NCBI GenBank assembly: GCA_041477005.1 | Contig: JBGOUJ010000047.1 | Location: 1 to 22,304, forward strand | Direction of reading: 5' to 3' | Source: JBGOUJ01 sp041477005 | GTDB lineage: Bacteria > Acidobacteriota > Terriglobia > Bryobacterales > JACQDG01 | Length of the DNA stretch: 22,304 nucleotides | Shown here: one piece after another, positions 21,682 through 22,304 of the stretch | Layout: each line of letters begins with the position of its first letter | How positions within the stretch are numbered: the first letter of the stretch is position 1 | Notes under the pieces: model-generated | The model's database searches: none | What the model saw: only the letters and a program-made list of their open reading frames with translations | Told to the model about the DNA's origin: nothing | Translations under genes and position numbers: made by a program

Positions 21682-21755
21682 TTAGCCACAGAGGCACAGA
21701 GACACAGAGCAGAATCCTTTGGGGTTTCTCTGGGGCTCTGTGCCTCTGTAGCTAA
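21682..21755. repeat. Inverted array of 8-bp units in the rpmC-rpsQ gap
   Basis: Left arm 21682-21709 contains CCACAGAG, GCACAGAG and ACACAGAG in tandem after TTAG. Right arm 21728-21755 is its inverse with 25 of 28 matches. The spacer is 18 nt (21710-21727) and contains AGAATCCT, the reverse complement of the AGGATTCT core in the spacer of the array at 21301. Confidence 0.92.
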
Positions 21756-21761
21756 GATTCC

Positions 21762-21956
21762 TCACTTTGCCAGTTCCCGGCGGCGCTGTTCGCCCAGCAT
21801 CCGGGCGCGATCTTTCCTCAGCCCGCGATACTTTTTCACTCCGTCCGTCTGCCCCATGGACATCTGGAAGCGCAGCCGGAACAGCCTGTCCTTCGCCTCG
21901 CCCACCTGGTGGGCGAGCTCGCGATCGTCCAGCTCTCGAATCTTCTCGGCCTTCAT
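21762..21956 (-). CDS. rpmC: 50S ribosomal protein L29
   Basis: A 64-residue two-helix protein at the polypeptide exit. MKAEKIRELDDRELAHQVGE, LFRLRFQMSMGQ and the basic end (RKDRARMLGEQRRREL) fit the family. The frame is open further upstream, but ATG 21956 matches the family start, with GAGG seven bases before it. It overlaps the rplP stop by four bases. Confidence 0.97.
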   Translation of the reverse strand: MKAEKIRELDDRELAHQVGEAKDRLFRLRFQMSMGQTDGVKKYRGLRKDRARMLGEQRRRELAK

Positions 21957-22304
21957 CGCACCACCTCGACATGGCGCGCCACGAACTTGGTCGGGATCGG
22001 CAGCTTGTGGGAGGCGAGCGCCATCGCCTGCCGCGCCGTCTCCTCGCTGACGCCCTCCATCTCGAACAGAATCTTGCCCGGCCGCACCACCGCCACCCAC
22101 TGTTCCGGAGCGCCCTTGCCTTTGCCCATGCGGGTTTCAGCCGGCTTTTTCGTGATCGGCTTATCGGGGAACAGCCGGATCCACACCTTGCCGCCGCGCT
22201 TGATGAATCGGGTCATAGCGACGCGCGACGCTTCGATCTGCCGGTCGGTGATCCAGCCCGGCTCCATGGCTTTCAGGCCGTAATCGCCGAACGACAGGTC
22301 CGAC
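21953..22304 (-). CDS. rplP: 50S ribosomal protein L16, 5' end outside window
   Basis: The C-terminal 116 or so residues of L16 are visible; about 20 N-terminal residues lie beyond the window edge. SDLSFGDYGLKAMEPGWITD and RQIEASRVAMTRFIKRGGKV, then FPDKPITKKPAETRMGKGKG and the C-terminal LPIPTKFVARHVEVV, are diagnostic of this A-site-proximal protein. The inner ATG at 22267 is not the start, since the conserved SFGDYGLKA precedes it. It overlaps rpmC by four bases. Confidence 0.97.
   Translation of the reverse strand, partial: SDLSFGDYGLKAMEPGWITDRQIEASRVAMTRFIKRGGKVWIRLFPDKPITKKPAETRMGKGKGAPEQWVAVVRPGKILFEMEGVSEETARQAMALASHKLPIPTKFVARHVEVVR

Overview
The window is GC-rich bacterial DNA carrying a complete spc/alpha ribosomal-protein block. 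Gene order, protein sequences and many very short-unit intergenic repeats together suggest an Acidobacteriota genome, possibly Solibacter/Bryobacter-like. That assignment is inference from recognition, not a computed placement.

Left part (1-6626, plus strand): the 3' end of metG, then tatD, a trans-polyprenyl diphosphate synthase and a CYTH-domain protein, the first three with overlapping stop/start codons. After a structured, terminator-containing intergenic region comes a two-gene metal module: a soluble PRC-barrel/MgtE-N/CBS protein and an Nramp-fold transporter whose metal-site motifs are not canonical. A small Hpt phosphotransfer protein follows.

Middle part (6667-10709): convergent, on the minus strand, an ArnT/PMT-like GT-C glycosyltransferase and a class II asparagine synthetase, probably one operon read from a good sigma70-type promoter at 10469-10497. 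Beside the promoter lies the C-terminal scrap of a TonB protein on the plus strand.

Right part (10710-22304, minus strand): the distal S10, spc and alpha operons in transcription order rplP(partial)-rpmC-rpsQ-rplN-rplX-rplE-rpsN-rpsH-rplF-rplR-rpsE-rpmD-rplO-secY-adk-map-infA-rpmJ-rpsM-rpsK-rpsD-rpoA-rplQ. Many joints are ATGA overlaps. rpmJ (37 codons) is a small gene between infA and rpsM.

The most distinctive feature is in the gaps of this essential superoperon. Every gap longer than 75 nt (rpmC/rpsQ, rpsQ/rplN, rpsN/rpsH, rpsM/rpsK) is filled by a dyad-symmetric array of 7-, 8- or 10-bp tandem units. Two arrays of the same heptamer family share 19 identical bases. Two arrays with unrelated arms share an 8-base loop core. 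A related heptamer array supplies the infA start codon, and another one-armed array precedes the Nramp gene. I saw no insertion sequence, tRNA, rRNA or CRISPR array.
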